Below, piece after piece: positions 23,065-35,136 of a stretch of 64,000 nt of DNA. The stretch is from Polytrichum commune. Taxonomy: Eukaryota > Streptophyta > Polytrichopsida > Polytrichales > Polytrichaceae. The position numbers and the translations under genes were made by a program. The notes under the pieces were generated by a model that had not been told where the DNA came from, made no database searches, and worked only from the letters and a program-made list of their open reading frames with translations. Every line of letters starts with the position of its first letter. The first letter of the stretch is position 1. The DNA lies in NCBI GenBank assembly GCA_950295325.1, contig OX485804.1:30068001-30132000 (forward strand), written 5' to 3'.

Positions 23065-23510
23065 AGTACTAGGGCCACTACATTATACCAAAGCTTGAGA
23101 GCCCTAGACCCGTGATATACAAATTATGTAACTAGTCAAAAAGCCGGTGACAGTCCAAGTTCACTTTACACTAGACGTTAAAGGCATAGGGATAAAACAA
23201 ATAAACAAACAAAAAAAAATTAAATTAAATAAATCGAATGGATGGCAGATCTACGTGGCATCTTACATAACAACAAATGAATAACGTTTTGTGATGTACC
23301 GAAAACTACCGTTTGGTACATCAAAAAAGTTGGGTCTAACGTAACGCAAACAAAGGGCTGTGGCCAATCAAGTAAAGTGCCCATTGGCTCCTTGAAATAC
23401 TTTAATACCATGGTGGGGACCCAAACATGAACACATGATGTTGCAGCCCCCAACATGATTAGTTCTATGTAAAGAATTACATGATGCCACCTAGGTTTGT
23501 TCATGATCCA
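23065..23510 (+). repeat. Degenerate relative of MITE family A
   Basis: AGGGCCACTACATTATACCA, GAGAGCCC...GACCCGTGA and CCGGTGACAGTCCAAGTTCA in order recall the left half of family A. The right end is not recognisable. Confidence 0.35.
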
Positions 23511-23893
23511 CCTCAGCAGCTAACAGTGCCACGTCATACGATGACGTCATCACTAGCAGTGACCAAGGTTACCGACTTGGGAACGTTATGGGTTGTTCTG
23601 TTCCCGGGCATTCGAACTACATTCATTGTGCTTAATCCAACAAACAATTCATTCTAGTATTGCTAGGCTTTAGACTTTAGACTTTAGACATGTAGATTTG
23701 CATGTGTTTCATGTTTTCCAATCAATAAAGAGCATGTGTTGAAAAGAAAAGAAAAAATAACGCCAGTATTAGATTCCGGCATGAATGCGAGCCCTTTGGC
23801 CCTGTACTGATCACAAGGTCCCGTGATGCAATATAGGGTGTTATGCCTCCTTTGGGAGGAGGGCTTTGTTATCCTACCATGTTGATTTATTGG

Positions 23894-24300
23894 CTCTGTC
23901 TGTAGGACAGAGACTATGCATCAACTTCTTCGTTTCAAGAGCAAATTTCCTAACCACTTTGTGTTCACACTTGGACGTTACTTGTTCTTGTTATTTTTGG
24001 TCCACTTTATTTAATGTGGATATTAACTATAGTTTATATGTAAGTGCTCCCTAAAATGCATTGAAAGAAATATAGTTAACAATTGTTATTTCGGCACTTC
24101 TTGATTATTTATTTTAAGAATTTCAGGTTATAAATGAGTAGCTTCAATCCTTGACCCGTATTTGAGAAGAAGGTGCACAAAATCCAAGAAAGGTTTGGTA
24201 GAGTGAATAGCCATGAATTGGCATGAGCAAAGTGGACAACTATAATTGTAGTCTTTCATAATAAAGGACAGAGCCTCACGGTTCTACCGTTTTCTTGTTT
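23894..24300 (+). repeat. Dispersed repeat family G, copy 2
   Basis: It matches 3568-4010, starting with the same CTCTGTC-TGTAG-GACAGAG hairpin and ending at TTTTCTTGTTT. Both flanks differ from copy 1, so the ends of similarity probably mark the element borders. Confidence 0.65.
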
Positions 24301-24474
24301 AGTTAGGGTGGGGGGACAGGGGTTTGTTTGTTATCAAGTTTTCTTTTGTTTAGGACGAGATATGTGAGGTATTTAATGGCATTCTTGTGTATTTTTTTCA
24401 TGAGGTTGACTATATGATTGCATTGAGTAAGTTGAAAGATCCAACAAACATGGTCCACTTTCACTTCAAACTAA

Positions 24475-25018
24475 GGGTCGCTTCACACACAAAGCTGAAG
24501 GCCCATGACCATGGCAATGTAAGAGCTCTCATTGGTCGAAAAGGAGGAGACCGTCCAAGTTCACTTCCCATTAGGAGGTGAAAGCCTAAATGCCCAGAGA
24601 AAAATTCGTGGATAAAAAAGAACTACATGGAGTCCTACACGGCAGGTTGTGAATAAGGGTGCATGGTATGCCGGAATTTGCGTCACGCACACCTCTTGGA
24701 TTGATTTTAGGATAGATTGCAGGGAAGATTCCATAACAAATTCCATGATAAATTCTGGGACATACAAACACCACCAAGTAGTTCTCTTAGATTGATAGAG
24801 TTTGAGACATATTATATAAAACCAAATCCTCCCCTCTTTTTTGCCAACAAAATATGCAATGGTCCCGCAACATGGTCCATTCTCGCTTCACACTATGCTT
24901 GAGGGCCCGTGACTACATAAAACAACTTTCCCAACACCCATGGTACGGCCTTTGGATGAGAGTCAAGGGTCTTCACCGTTATAAGGTCACGGCTCTTGGC
25001 TCATGTGTGAAGTGGCCT
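24475..25018 (+). mobile_element. Tourist-like MITE, family A, copy 2 (about 544 bp, TAA duplication)
   Basis: Flanked by TAA (24472-24474 and 25019-25021). Ends GGGTCGCTTCACACACAAAG and, inverted, GGCTCATGTGTGAAGTGGCC. The right end retains GGTCACGGCTCTTGG, shared with the other copies. The interior is partly different from copy 1, with an inserted or diverged section at about 24600-24890. Confidence 0.78.
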
Positions 25019-25029
25019 TAAGCTCGCCA

Positions 25030-25136
25030 AGGGCCCTCCAGCTGCAAGATTGGATTTATATTTCCCACGATATGGCATTTGGATGATTTTCAAGGACCCT
25101 TAGATTTTCATGGTCACGGCTCTTGGACCGTGTGTA
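25030..25136 (+). repeat. Right-end remnant of another family A element
   Basis: About 90 bp right of copy 2, ATGGTCACGGCTCTTGG followed by CGTGTGTAAAGCGGTCCTTT repeats the right terminus of family A. No matching left end is present, so it is a truncated copy or the result of nested insertion. Confidence 0.5.
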
Positions 25137-25388
25137 AAGCGGTCCTTTGTTAGTATATAATCAACCACTTTGGCACATCCTTGTAAAGTCATGGTATAGA
25201 ATAGGAACAACTAAAGGATGGGGATGAAGTGGCTACATAGACCTGTAAATTTAGGGCGAAACTTTGGTGATAGGTTCTTGCAATTTTAAACTCCATCGAC
25301 TATTTCCAAAAAGATAATAAACCTCAAAATGACGACAAGTTCATTTCGCTAGAAATTAAAATTGACGATTGTGAAAACACTTGGAGGT

Positions 25389-25725
25389 AGTACACTAAGC
25401 ATTGTATTTAGTGTCGCCGATTTCTATTTGTCTTGCTCAAAACTAAGTGTAAACCGCCCATGTAATGTCACCAACACTAAATGTATGCCTAAATTTAGGG
25501 TTTAGGGTTTTTAGCATTTTAAGATTTACAATGTTGTTGCAATTATTGTCACTTTCTAAGTGATTCTTCATCGAGATGTCAATCATCCATGGCAATGTTT
25601 CATTACAGAGTTGTGAGGATGCAGAAAATACCAATAACTTGCAATGCATTTCATCCAAAATTCAATCATCCATGATGTTACTTGTCAACTTATTCATAAA
25701 AAAAAATGTCATTAAAAATATCTAA
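25389..25725 (-). mobile_element. MITE-like repeat family C, copy 3
   Basis: Minus-strand copy sharing TGCAATTATTGTCACTT and AATCATCCATGGCAATGTTT (plus-strand view) with copy 1. It begins at GTACACTAAGCATTGTATTT, a small palindromic end. A short TTTAGGG TTTAGGG telomere-type motif at about 25495-25510 lies inside this copy only. Confidence 0.55.
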
Positions 25726-28110
25726 GTTCAAATTGACCCAAAATTTTAAAACATACAAAATAAAAAATAAAACCGACAATGAGGACGACAACGGTAATAA
25801 CAACAACAACATATGACATGAAGTACGATATTTAGTGTAGTAGTACTTTGGTGGTTTATTACATTTGGGAAAGTATGCATTGTATTATTGGCAATCAAGG
25901 TGTGAAGGATAGTAGTACTCCCTTGATGGAACATTTCCGGTAGTAGTAGTACACCCGTGATATATGGAGACCTCTCGTGATGTTCTACCAACTCCCAAAC
26001 CCCAAAAAGATCACAAGGACTTGTTTATCCAAGTGAGGGATTTTCAAACTCCGTGAAAAACCGTCCTAACAACAAAGTCAAAATTGAATAATACTTCAAC
26101 CATGCTAGAAATTTATATTTAGTGTAGGTGGAAGTAGTTAGAGTGGAAGTAGTTAGAGTGGAAGTAGTTAACGTGGGCCGATCTAATTGTCTAATTGGGG
26201 TGGTAATAACGTCGATATGAGATCATGGGTCTTCCCCTTAGTCTTTCTTGAGACTTCCAACTAAAACTTTAGAGAAAAAGAAAACAATCATCTTACACTA
26301 AAAATAAGTTTAAAAAAAATATTCACCCCCATCAAGTTTCAACAAAAAAAACAATCAATGTGACCCACACTAATATCATACTAGAGATTTGAGATGGCTT
26401 GAAAAGTTAATGTGGGATTTGGAGAACGATTGTGGCTTGAATTAATATATAGGACTAAAATATGCGTATGTTGTTTAGTTCCTTTTTCTCAGTTGGACGT
26501 CAATATACGAGTGGTGTGTAGTTTCATGAGGATCAAAGAACAAAACACCAGAACGACACATGTTTAAAAGAGACCATGACTACATCTTCATGCTCTATCA
26601 ACGACTCCACACTCAATAGCGAGCATAGTTGGGAGAACCTATGTTCATCTTTCAGTTAAGAAATCAACGAACATGCATTTCCGATAACCCTAACTGAACC
26701 ATGGAATGTTGATTTTCGGTTTGATCTTTGTCGATGCTTCATTGTAGATTTGCTAATGCACCACGAGTTTTGATGTGTAAATCGAAGTGATAGAATTTGG
26801 ACAACGTGAAAGAGGAACCAAATAACACCCACATATTTTATTTATGGTAGTTGTTTGCTACTCCAAGAACCGACGATCCTCCTACAAGTTGTTGAAATTC
26901 ATACGACAAGCCCAACAAGCTTTGGAATGTGAGAAAATTGGGGCTCCAATGGACCGGCCAAAGATTGACTCGCTTGAAGCTTGGTCGGTCCGGCACTCGG
27001 GGCTTTGGAGGTGACATGGCGGGATGTTCGTGCTCATGTAATCGGTGGGCTTTGATGGGCGTGCTCTATAGTTTAAGGTATATGTGTGGTGCGAGAATCA
27101 TTTTTGGCCATTGGATTGGAACGAGATTTCATTGTCTCATCCGGTCAACGAATCACAAACAAGTTATGTGTTGAAGATAGTCGTTTCAAATTTCGGAATT
27201 AGAGTTGAGATGCAAAAGCTATAAGAGGTCAAACTAGAGATTCTCTTTCATTTTTAACAACCAAAGAGAAAAAGTGTCTTATGTATCATTCTCCCAAGTG
27301 TGTTAGGAATATGTTGAGCCTAGAATGAGTAACATAGTCCAATCTCATTGTAACATGTGTTTATTTGGTGTCCATTCATAATCATAAGTCTTGTCTGCAC
27401 ATGCCACTTTAATATATATATATATATATGGCACAAATTCTAAATTCAATTGCAAGAAAGGAACCAAAATACAACCAACCCAAGCAAACCATCGCAACTC
27501 GAGTGGACATGCCACTTTGATATAAGTGTCCGACTAAGAAGTATGACCACATGAGACCCATGCACCTCATTGACCAACCTTCAAACCAATGTCCGGGAGG
27601 CTTGATTTGTAGCCCTTTCCTTTGGTTGGGATTGGGTTAGCTCGTAACTGCAACGCAACCCATGGGGTAAAGCAAGAAGGCCTTCCTTTCATGTGAATGG
27701 TTGTTTTTTGAAATTGAACAATTGTATGCGAGTGGTTTGTGGTTAGTCGTGGATATAAGAATGCACACCACAAAGACATGTGTTCAAAAGATATTGGACT
27801 ATGTGTTCAAAATATGATAACCACTCTAGGTTCAATAGTCAACATTTAGGGGGGGGGGACCTATATGACCATTTGGCACAGTGAGAATGTCCACTTTGAC
27901 AATGAATGAAATATTCATATGAGCTCCAAATTTTACGAGGGACATGTCAACGGGCATTTTATGATTGGGACTTGGCAATAATCTCACACTAGTTGTGCAT
28001 TTGACACTTTAAGGGAGTGGGTGGAGAGCGTGAAGTGACCATTTCAGACGTGCTTACCTTAGTAAGTTAAGCTTAAAAGGAGCACTTATTACTTAAATGA
28101 ATGCATGTGC
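25726..28110. other. Spacer with a 15-bp minisatellite and family F-like words
   Basis: At 26128-26172 GTGGAAGTAGTTAGA is repeated three times almost perfectly. A (TA)8 run lies near 27413-27428, a G run near 27849, and a family F-like block at about 27335-27420. The frame at 26929-27174 is not similar to any family I know. Confidence 0.45.
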
Positions 28111-28316
28111 TCACCATTGTTGGGGGAGATTTTGGACAAAATTGATCAAGATCCAAGTGTTTCCAAGTGCAACCAATTACATGTTGATATCTTTTGGTTT
28201 CCATTCATTGAATAAAAGCATATTCCTCCTAAATACTTTTAAAAGGATTGGCGATTTACCTAAAGTCTTCAACTTGAAACCCTTTGTTTCTCAAAACCAA
28301 CTTGCCCATTGGGAAC
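28111..28316 (+). repeat. Dispersed repeat family E, copy 3
   Basis: Contains CCAAGTGTTTCCAAGTGCAA, TTACATGTTGATATCTTTTG and TTTGTTTCTCAAAACCAACT, in the order seen in the copies at 14998 and 16160. Confidence 0.6.
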
Positions 28317-28589
28317 TACACTAAATAGTCCTATTATTGTGGGCCACAATATTATTACAGAGCCCATGCTAATTCTCATGATGGAGATCGATGTAAGCCA
28401 CATTAATTCCCAACGCACACTAAATTTCCAGTAGAGAATATGCATTAGCCACATTAATTGCTTTTCTAAAAACTTAGTGTGGGTAATTACTTTATTATGT
28501 GTTGTTTTTCCTTCTATAACGAATATTCAATTTGTTGGTCAGAAGTCTTCAAAAAGCTTTAAGAATCCTGGACCCCACGTCTCTCAATT

Positions 28590-29082
28590 AACTCCACATG
28601 AGGACATGAGCCAAGAGCCGTGACCATGAAATAGTGAGAGCCCAAAAGAAAGTGTCCAAGTGCCGTCCCAACCCCCCTCCAAAATCATGATGGAGTGTGG
28701 TCATGGATCTTCAAGTGTAGTGTGAAGTCATATGTGATCGGGCCCTCAACCAGATGCTATTTCAATGAATTTCTCTTCATGCAAATCCTCACACATGGTA
28801 AAATAGAATAAATCAACGATTGTGAGCATGTAGAGTGCCATGGTCTCCTCGTTTTGTGGTAGACCTACCTCCAAGAAGTGGTTTTTGGAAATAGTCCAGG
28901 CAACCATGAAGCATGATCCATTCGATGCCACGTAGGAAGCCACGTAGACTTTACATCCTCCGTTGGTCCCTCGAGCGTAGTGTGAAGAAGCAAACTTCGA
29001 CCGGCTCCGCGTTTTCCACCAATGAGAGTGCTTGAAGTGTAATAATGGTCACGGGCTCTCAGTCTCGTGTGGGAAGGGCGCC
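28590..29082 (-). mobile_element. Tourist-like MITE, family A, copy 3 (inverted)
   Basis: Inverted relative to the other copies: it begins with ATGAGCCAAGAGCCGTGACC (the right end inverted) and finishes with GGTCACGGGCTCTCAGTCTC (the left end inverted). Internal blocks match copy 1 throughout. The outermost GGGCC bases are mutated at both ends, so the duplication cannot be read. Confidence 0.75.
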
Positions 29083-29174
29083 CTTTTTAGGCTCATCTTG
29101 GACCAAGAGAAGCTTGCCTTTTATGGGCTTCGTGTTCCACGCTATTGACAAGGCTCGTGTTTAGCCCTTGGGAC

Positions 29175-30243
29175 CAGGGCTGATTTTTCACAAAGTTTTT
29201 GCCCGTCCACGTCCAAAAACCTTGAATTGAAAGGCAAAAAAAATTGCAACCCATCCCACAACCGGTAGTTTCTAAACCAACCCGTCCCAAAACCAGTTTG
29301 GAAATGAAAATACATGTCCTGCAATACGTATAAATAAGTCTCTTACAATCTTGGTAAAAACAAAAACAAAAAAAAACAAAAGATGTTGACATGTGATTGT
29401 TTGCACTTGGAAACAATAGGATCTTCACAAATTATGCCTTCAATGCCTGTCAGTTATTTGTCTTTTGCTGTTGATTCTCATCTTTCCAGTACACCCCATT
29501 CTAATTTCCTCTGCCACCATCATTTCTTTTTATTTCTTGTCCTTCGATCTCCCATTTCTTTCCCCACACTCTATCCTCAAGGTGTTTCCATCACCAGTCA
29601 TCGCCCGTCCGTCACCACCCGCATTCCCTCCACAAGAGGGGTTTTTCTAGACAAAACCTAATCAAAAGTCATCTACGTGCTAGTTTGAAGTTAGAGACTT
29701 TAGATGCTTTGATGCGCATTTCATGTGCAAATATTCCAGTTGAAAACATCAATTGGAATGCAGTGATGCTTGTTTGGAGAAACATGAAGGATAGGAGAAT
29801 TCATCCACTTCTTTGAAGGGTGAGTAGCTCTTTATTTTTAAATTTTTGAACATGTTTATATATACTAATTCTTATTCAATTGCTAAGTTTACCTTCGATT
29901 ATAATCTTTGACATTATGTTAAAAAGGTTCTAAATTTTGTGGTTGATGAATTAATGTATGCAGGTGAATCAATCACTTCAAGATGGATATATTGATTGGG
30001 TATTAGTGGTTTGATTGCATTATGCTTATATTCACATGTCATATATGACATAATGTAACTGATATTTGTATCATTTATTTTTTTGGAAAAAAATATCAAA
30101 AAAATGTTATTTTTAGAACCCGTCCAAAGTGAATTTGACACATCCAAAAACTGGTTCATTTTCTAAGAACCCGTCCACTGGAAAGGTGTTTTTTATGAGC
30201 ATGTCCCTGGACATGTTGGGGACCTTGTGAAAAATCACCACTG
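29175..30243 (+). mobile_element. Deleted hAT transposon with 8-bp target-site duplication
   Basis: The ends are CAGGGCTGATTTTTCACAA and, inverted, CAGTGGTGATTTTTCACAA. The eight bases outside are CTTGGGAC (29167-29174) and CCTGGGAC (30244-30251), seven of eight identical. Eight-base duplications and CAG-starting ends are typical of hAT elements. Subterminal ACCCGTCC words occur on both sides. The interior keeps only the end of a transposase-like frame (29676-29816), so it is a non-autonomous deletion derivative. Confidence 0.78.
29676..29816 (+). pseudogene. C-terminal remnant of a hAT-type transposase
   Basis: A 46-codon stretch ends in TGA and reads RASLKLETLDALMRIS, then WNAVMLVWRNMKDRRIHPLL. 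The LETLDALMRIS pattern with a following tryptophan-rich segment is what I know from the C-terminal (dimerisation) end of hAT-like proteins. It sits inside the hAT terminal repeats, supporting the assignment. The preceding 200 bp is a pyrimidine-rich non-coding stretch, so the rest of the gene has been lost. Confidence 0.6.
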
Positions 30244-30563
30244 CCTGGGACGAACTTGATCCCCCAAATCAACGAGAATAACTCTGGGTTTGGTCTCTAG
30301 TGAAAGTGGCCAATCATTTTAAGAGTTCCCGGCCAACAAGAGGACCCCAAACAGGCTTGGCACGCTTGAAACTGGAGGGGAGATGCTTTGTAATGGCCCC
30401 TACAACTGACGCAAGCACATGCAACTTCATAAGTTATGCATTCAATTGGATCCCCAAAAAGGAGGGGGAAAAAGATGGAGAAACAATAGGAGACGATGAA
30501 GAGAAAAAGAAAAAAGAAAAAGAAAAGGAAAAATCCTACTTGGAATGGGGAAATACGACCCAT

Positions 30564-30590
30564 ACACTAAATACTCCTCTTATTTAGTGT
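30564..30590. repeat. Perfect 10-bp hairpin (ACACTAAATA / TATTTAGTGT)
   Basis: The 10-bp arms are separated by 7 bases. The same ACACTAAAT word forms the end of repeat family C and occurs at 28318 and 26115, so this may be a fused pair of element ends. Confidence 0.5.
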
Positions 30591-30654
30591 GGGTGGGAAA
30601 TTAGCGTGAAAATATTGTAATTAGCGTGGGCCAGTCTAATTTTCTAGTTAAGTG

Positions 30655-31122
30655 GCGAGACTGAGAGGCCGTGACCATTACACTTCAAGCACTCTCAATG
30701 GTGGAAAAGGCGGAGCCAATCCCAAGTTTGCTTCACACTACGCTTGAGGGACCAACGGAGTATGTGAATGCAAGAGGGATGTAAAGTCTACATGGATTCC
30801 TACATGGCATCAAATGGATCATGTTTCATGGTCACTTGGATTATTTTCAAAAACCACCTCTTGGAGGTAGGCCTAACACAAAACCACTGGGAGACCATGG
30901 CACTCCGAACGCTCACAACCGTTGCTTTATTCTGTTTTATCATGTGTGAGGACCCACCTGAATAGGAATTCATTGAAAATAGCATTAGGTTGAGGGCTTG
31001 GTCATGTATGACTTCACACTACACTTGAGGATCCGTGACCATACTACATGATTTTGGAGGGGTGTTGGGGCGGCCTTTGGACACTCTCTTTTGGGCTCGT
31101 GTGTGAATTGGCCCTAAGCTAC
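30655..31122 (+). mobile_element. Tourist-like MITE, family A, copy 4 (left end damaged)
   Basis: From GCGAGACTGAGAGGCCGTGA it follows copy 1 closely (very high identity through 30960). It ends at GTGTGTGAATTGGCCC followed by TAA. The first part of the left terminal repeat is missing or rearranged, and an internal piece before the right end is shortened. Confidence 0.75.
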
Positions 31123-31214
31123 CGGATGATAGTGGAGACGTAGGTTAAACCAAGTGGGGAGTGGTTGGCAATTCGATTCCCGGCTGTGAAATCTTCTCTC
31201 TACCTGATGGGCAA

Positions 31215-31572
31215 ACTACACTAAATATTATATGATATTTAATGTCACTATGGTAGCTTTATGGATGACACTTCTTATGAATAACTGATGAAGTATCATC
31301 ATGGATGATGGATGGGTTCATCCATTGGCCAAAATCCTACCTTCTCTTGTCATCAACTTGTGATGAAATATTGTCATGGATGATTGAAATTTGGATGACA
31401 AGTCACTTGGTAAGTGACAATAATTGCAACAATGTAAATCTATAATCCCCCCACATGAAAAAATTACATGGAATGACAAATAATGTTGGGTTAACATTTG
31501 GTGTTGGTGACACTACACCATGATTTGTGATTAGTAGTGTGCAAGACAATTAGAATTGGTGACATGAAATGT
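31215..31572 (+). mobile_element. MITE-like repeat family C, copy 4
   Basis: It starts with ACTACACTAAATATTATATG, which folds on itself with ATATTTAATG. Shared blocks with copies 1-3 include GATGACACTTCTTATGAAT and GTGACAATAATTGCAACA. Confidence 0.6.
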
Positions 31573-34500
31573 GAGTCGAATTTTTGGCCAAATAGTTAAA
31601 CTATGGGCAGATAGGTAGTAAGAGGATGGAGAAACATCCAACCGGATGAAGATAGTTAACTATAGGTTGAGAAAGAGATGAAGAATGAATAAGTGGATGT
31701 GAGTTAGGATGAACTTTGGATTATCAAGGATATTAAGGCATAAGTTGTCCTAAATTCAATTAGAGTTTTTACATGGCTACATAGTCTAGAGACTTGATCT
31801 TTGAGTATAAAATGCAAGTTAACCGGATCAACTATGGTATAGTGATACCCTAGTTGTTGTTGTTGCAGATTGTGCAAAGCAACCAAGACTATAGCTTGAC
31901 CGTGATAATCATTGTTAGTTGCATACGTTGTGCATAATGATCAAATATTGGAATCAATGAATAAACAAATTGTCTTGTACTGGAATTCACATTGACCAAT
32001 TAATGAAAGTATTGTTATTATTTGAAGATGCATTGGCCAATAGTTACCAAGACAATTGTGATACTCAAAGACTATTGTTCTACAATCTCATAACGAGATG
32101 AAAATTGACAACCACTGACACACATGCAATATTGAACGAGAAACATTGAGAGGAAACCTTGAGAGAGAGTAGAGTAAAAGATGAATGAGTGGTATTTTAG
32201 AGTGAAGATAGCAACCCTATTGTTTGATTAATGAACTATAATGTGACAAATGCCTATAATTAATAGACACTAGTAAATCCATCCTTGAGAGTTTGTACCC
32301 TAGGTTTTGGTGTATTTCAGTCATAGCAAAAACCTAACTATGTGAAATATCATGGACCATGTAGTCGGACCATGGAAGATGGCATTTTTTTCCATGGTCT
32401 GACTTCCATGGTCCAATTTCTTAGAAAATCAATTTACAAAGGCTTTGGGCCCCTCATTAGGTGTAAACCCAATGTGGACCAAAAGGAATGACCATGCACC
32501 AAAAGTGGATGTGTTTTTTTTTTTTAAATATGCCCAAAAAGGTAGTAAAAGAAAATCAAATTTGACCATTCTCTTGTCTTGTCTTGTTGTCATCTTCTCT
32601 TCCCCAAAGAATGTTCCATTAAGAATTTATTGTAACAACATTTCTATGCAATGGGCCCTGCCTTTTTTCTACTAGAGCACCTCTTTTGCCTCCCCCATAG
32701 GAAAACTTGTTGGACCATGTTAATGGATAATGTAGGCATGAATATATGTCTTTTGGGGACCTCAGACGCCATGGTTACTCCTACATATTTCCTTGGTGTA
32801 CACCGAAGTGGTCCCAGGACAAGTTCAACAACCAATCACAAATTTTACAAAGCCTTGGGACGACTTCGTGGTCCATGGTGTAAACAACCCCTTAGTGTAG
32901 CTAGGTGACCACTCGCCTCCTATGTACCATATATATATATATATCAAGTCTCTCTTTGATCTTCCACATGAATATGCACAATTACTCTTAATCTCGGTGT
33001 TTCGAAGTCCAACCAATTACATGTTGTGATCTTTCAGTTTTTCTTTACTAATTTGAGGTATATTCCATAGATTCTTCTAAAACAATGAATGATTTACTTG
33101 AAATCTTGAACTTCAACGAGTTATTTCTCAAACTCAGCCGGTTCATGTGTAACCAACGATTGGTTCTCCCTGTTCATTGAACACGAGCATGTTAGGGCTA
33201 AGACATCTACACTACTATATGCAATTAGGTTGCCCCATGCTAAATTTTCTATCGACAATCCACACAGCCATCCATAAATTTTTACTATGTTTTCTATTCG
33301 AACTAAAACGAAGAAGCGTAACACCAATATTTTTACTTTATGATAACAAAAGGAACCATTGATTGTACTATGGTTGCCATGTGAATGGATAAACAAAATG
33401 ATAAGTTTTTGTGATATGATTGTGTCTCAAGGTAATGTCATACGGGTAAAAAGACAGCCTAATCTATCAACATTGCACATTGTTTTGATGATAGCGACCC
33501 ACAATAAATGAAATAAATAAGATTTTCTTTTTCTTTTTTCTAACATGGTTTCTATACAGAGGAATGAATAAAGTTAGAAGTTTTGTGATTTGGTTTTGAC
33601 CCAACTACTTTGAATGGATAAAGAGGCAACATGTTCGCAAAGGCAATCTAATTGCATATATCTATGTACATGTCTTGCTTATTGAAAAGATCCCCTGTCA
33701 ATCTTATCTAAGGTGAAAACACAATCAATGATATCATAACACATGAATCATAGTGTAATTGGTTCAACTACGGAATCATCTTCAAAGACCCAAATTAGCC
33801 TTGAACAACTTAGGTGGGATTAGTATGTAAGGGATGTGACCTTAATAAATGTAGGCAATTCCAACTAGGTGACCGTTCTATGTGATTGGGAATAATCTCA
33901 TTAGGTTAGCAATTGTGAGTCACGAAGATGTCATTTCAAGTTTCCAAACTATAGTTGATGTGCCAAACTCATAAGTGGTCAAAGCAAAGATTTCCCCTTC
34001 TCTTTCTTTCAAACATAACCTAGTCCATGGTCAACAAAAATATAAGCACATAGTCCATTTTCAATGCGACAAATGTCTTTCTTGTGTATGTTCTTAGCAA
34101 CAAGCCTTGTTGTGTAAGGTAGACATGTGCTATTTTAATACTTGTTCTCTCTGCTCCCTTATAATCTATTCTGCAAGGTAAATAGCCCCCCAATAAATAG
34201 GTCCCGAACGCACGTGTATGCAAAATATAAGAGGGGAGTGACCCCCCCCCCCCCCGAGCAGCGGACCTAATTTGTTCATTTTATCTTAATTAGACACTTA
34301 TGTGTTAAGTGATGCGTGGTTAGCCTCGGGGTGCACTACAATGTCATGTATGGAACCGCGTGACTCAACAAAAGGGGTATTAATTGTGGGGTAGGCTTAC
34401 AAAATATACATGAGCCTAGGGTATTACTTTGGTCAATTCGTAAATATACATAGCCCATTTTTAATGTGATAAGAATTGTGAATTCACACATAGGGCCATT

Positions 34501-35136
34501 CCCTTATAACATGTAGGTAGAAAGTAACTCTTAAGCCTCTTCATTGGAAAAGGTTTAAATTTATATTTGTAAATACAAGAAACCTTGATTACCAATGTGT
34601 AAATCTAGTCTAAAGACAACACACAACTTCTCACTATGCACTTGCCCATTCTCAGCCCACTTGCCTTGCTAGTTACCACGCCATCATAAGTAGGAAAACA
34701 CTTGTATGAGTTACATCCTACAAATGGAAAAAGTATTTAATGATTTATCAATGATAAATAAGTACTTGTAACATGAAAAAAATTCAAGCCTAGTTTTTAG
34801 ATCATGTTGTTCATTGTATACATATGTTAGGTTTTTTTGTTATATATATATATGTACATCGTTTCTTTAATGAAAGAAAAAACCGTTTATAGGTGTATTA
34901 ATTTGGAGGTGACACACACACGTAACACGTTATACCGAACTTTTAACACTAAGTGCACTCCCTGGGTTGGTTAGGTGTGGATGCGAGAATAACACTTATA
35001 AAACATACTCTTAAACGAGATTCAACTCCATGCTCAAAATTTGTTAGCCATTCTAGGCTCAATAGTTACGATAGTCTTTGAGGGGGCATGTATGACCAAT
35101 TAATAAGGGAAAGAATATGCATTTTGAAGATGGCTA
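31573..35136. other. Spacer with one family E copy and simple repeats
   Basis: Apart from the family E copy at 32979-33180, I see a palindrome-rich stretch built on CCATGGTC/GGACCATG words at 32345-32425, a (TA)n run at 32929-32944, a run of about 14 C near 34243-34257, family F-like words near 34020-34140 and (TA)n near 34842. No gene is supported. Confidence 0.4.
32979..33180 (+). repeat. Dispersed repeat family E, copy 4
   Basis: Contains AAGTCCAACCAATTACATGT, TTTGAGGTATATTCCATAGA and TTTCTCAAACTCAGCCGGTT, collinear with the other copies. Confidence 0.6.

Noticed and set aside
31126-31200. SINE-like promoter (AATTCGATTCC resembling a B box)
   Set aside because: A single weak box match with no A box at the right distance and no repeat partner with clear ends.
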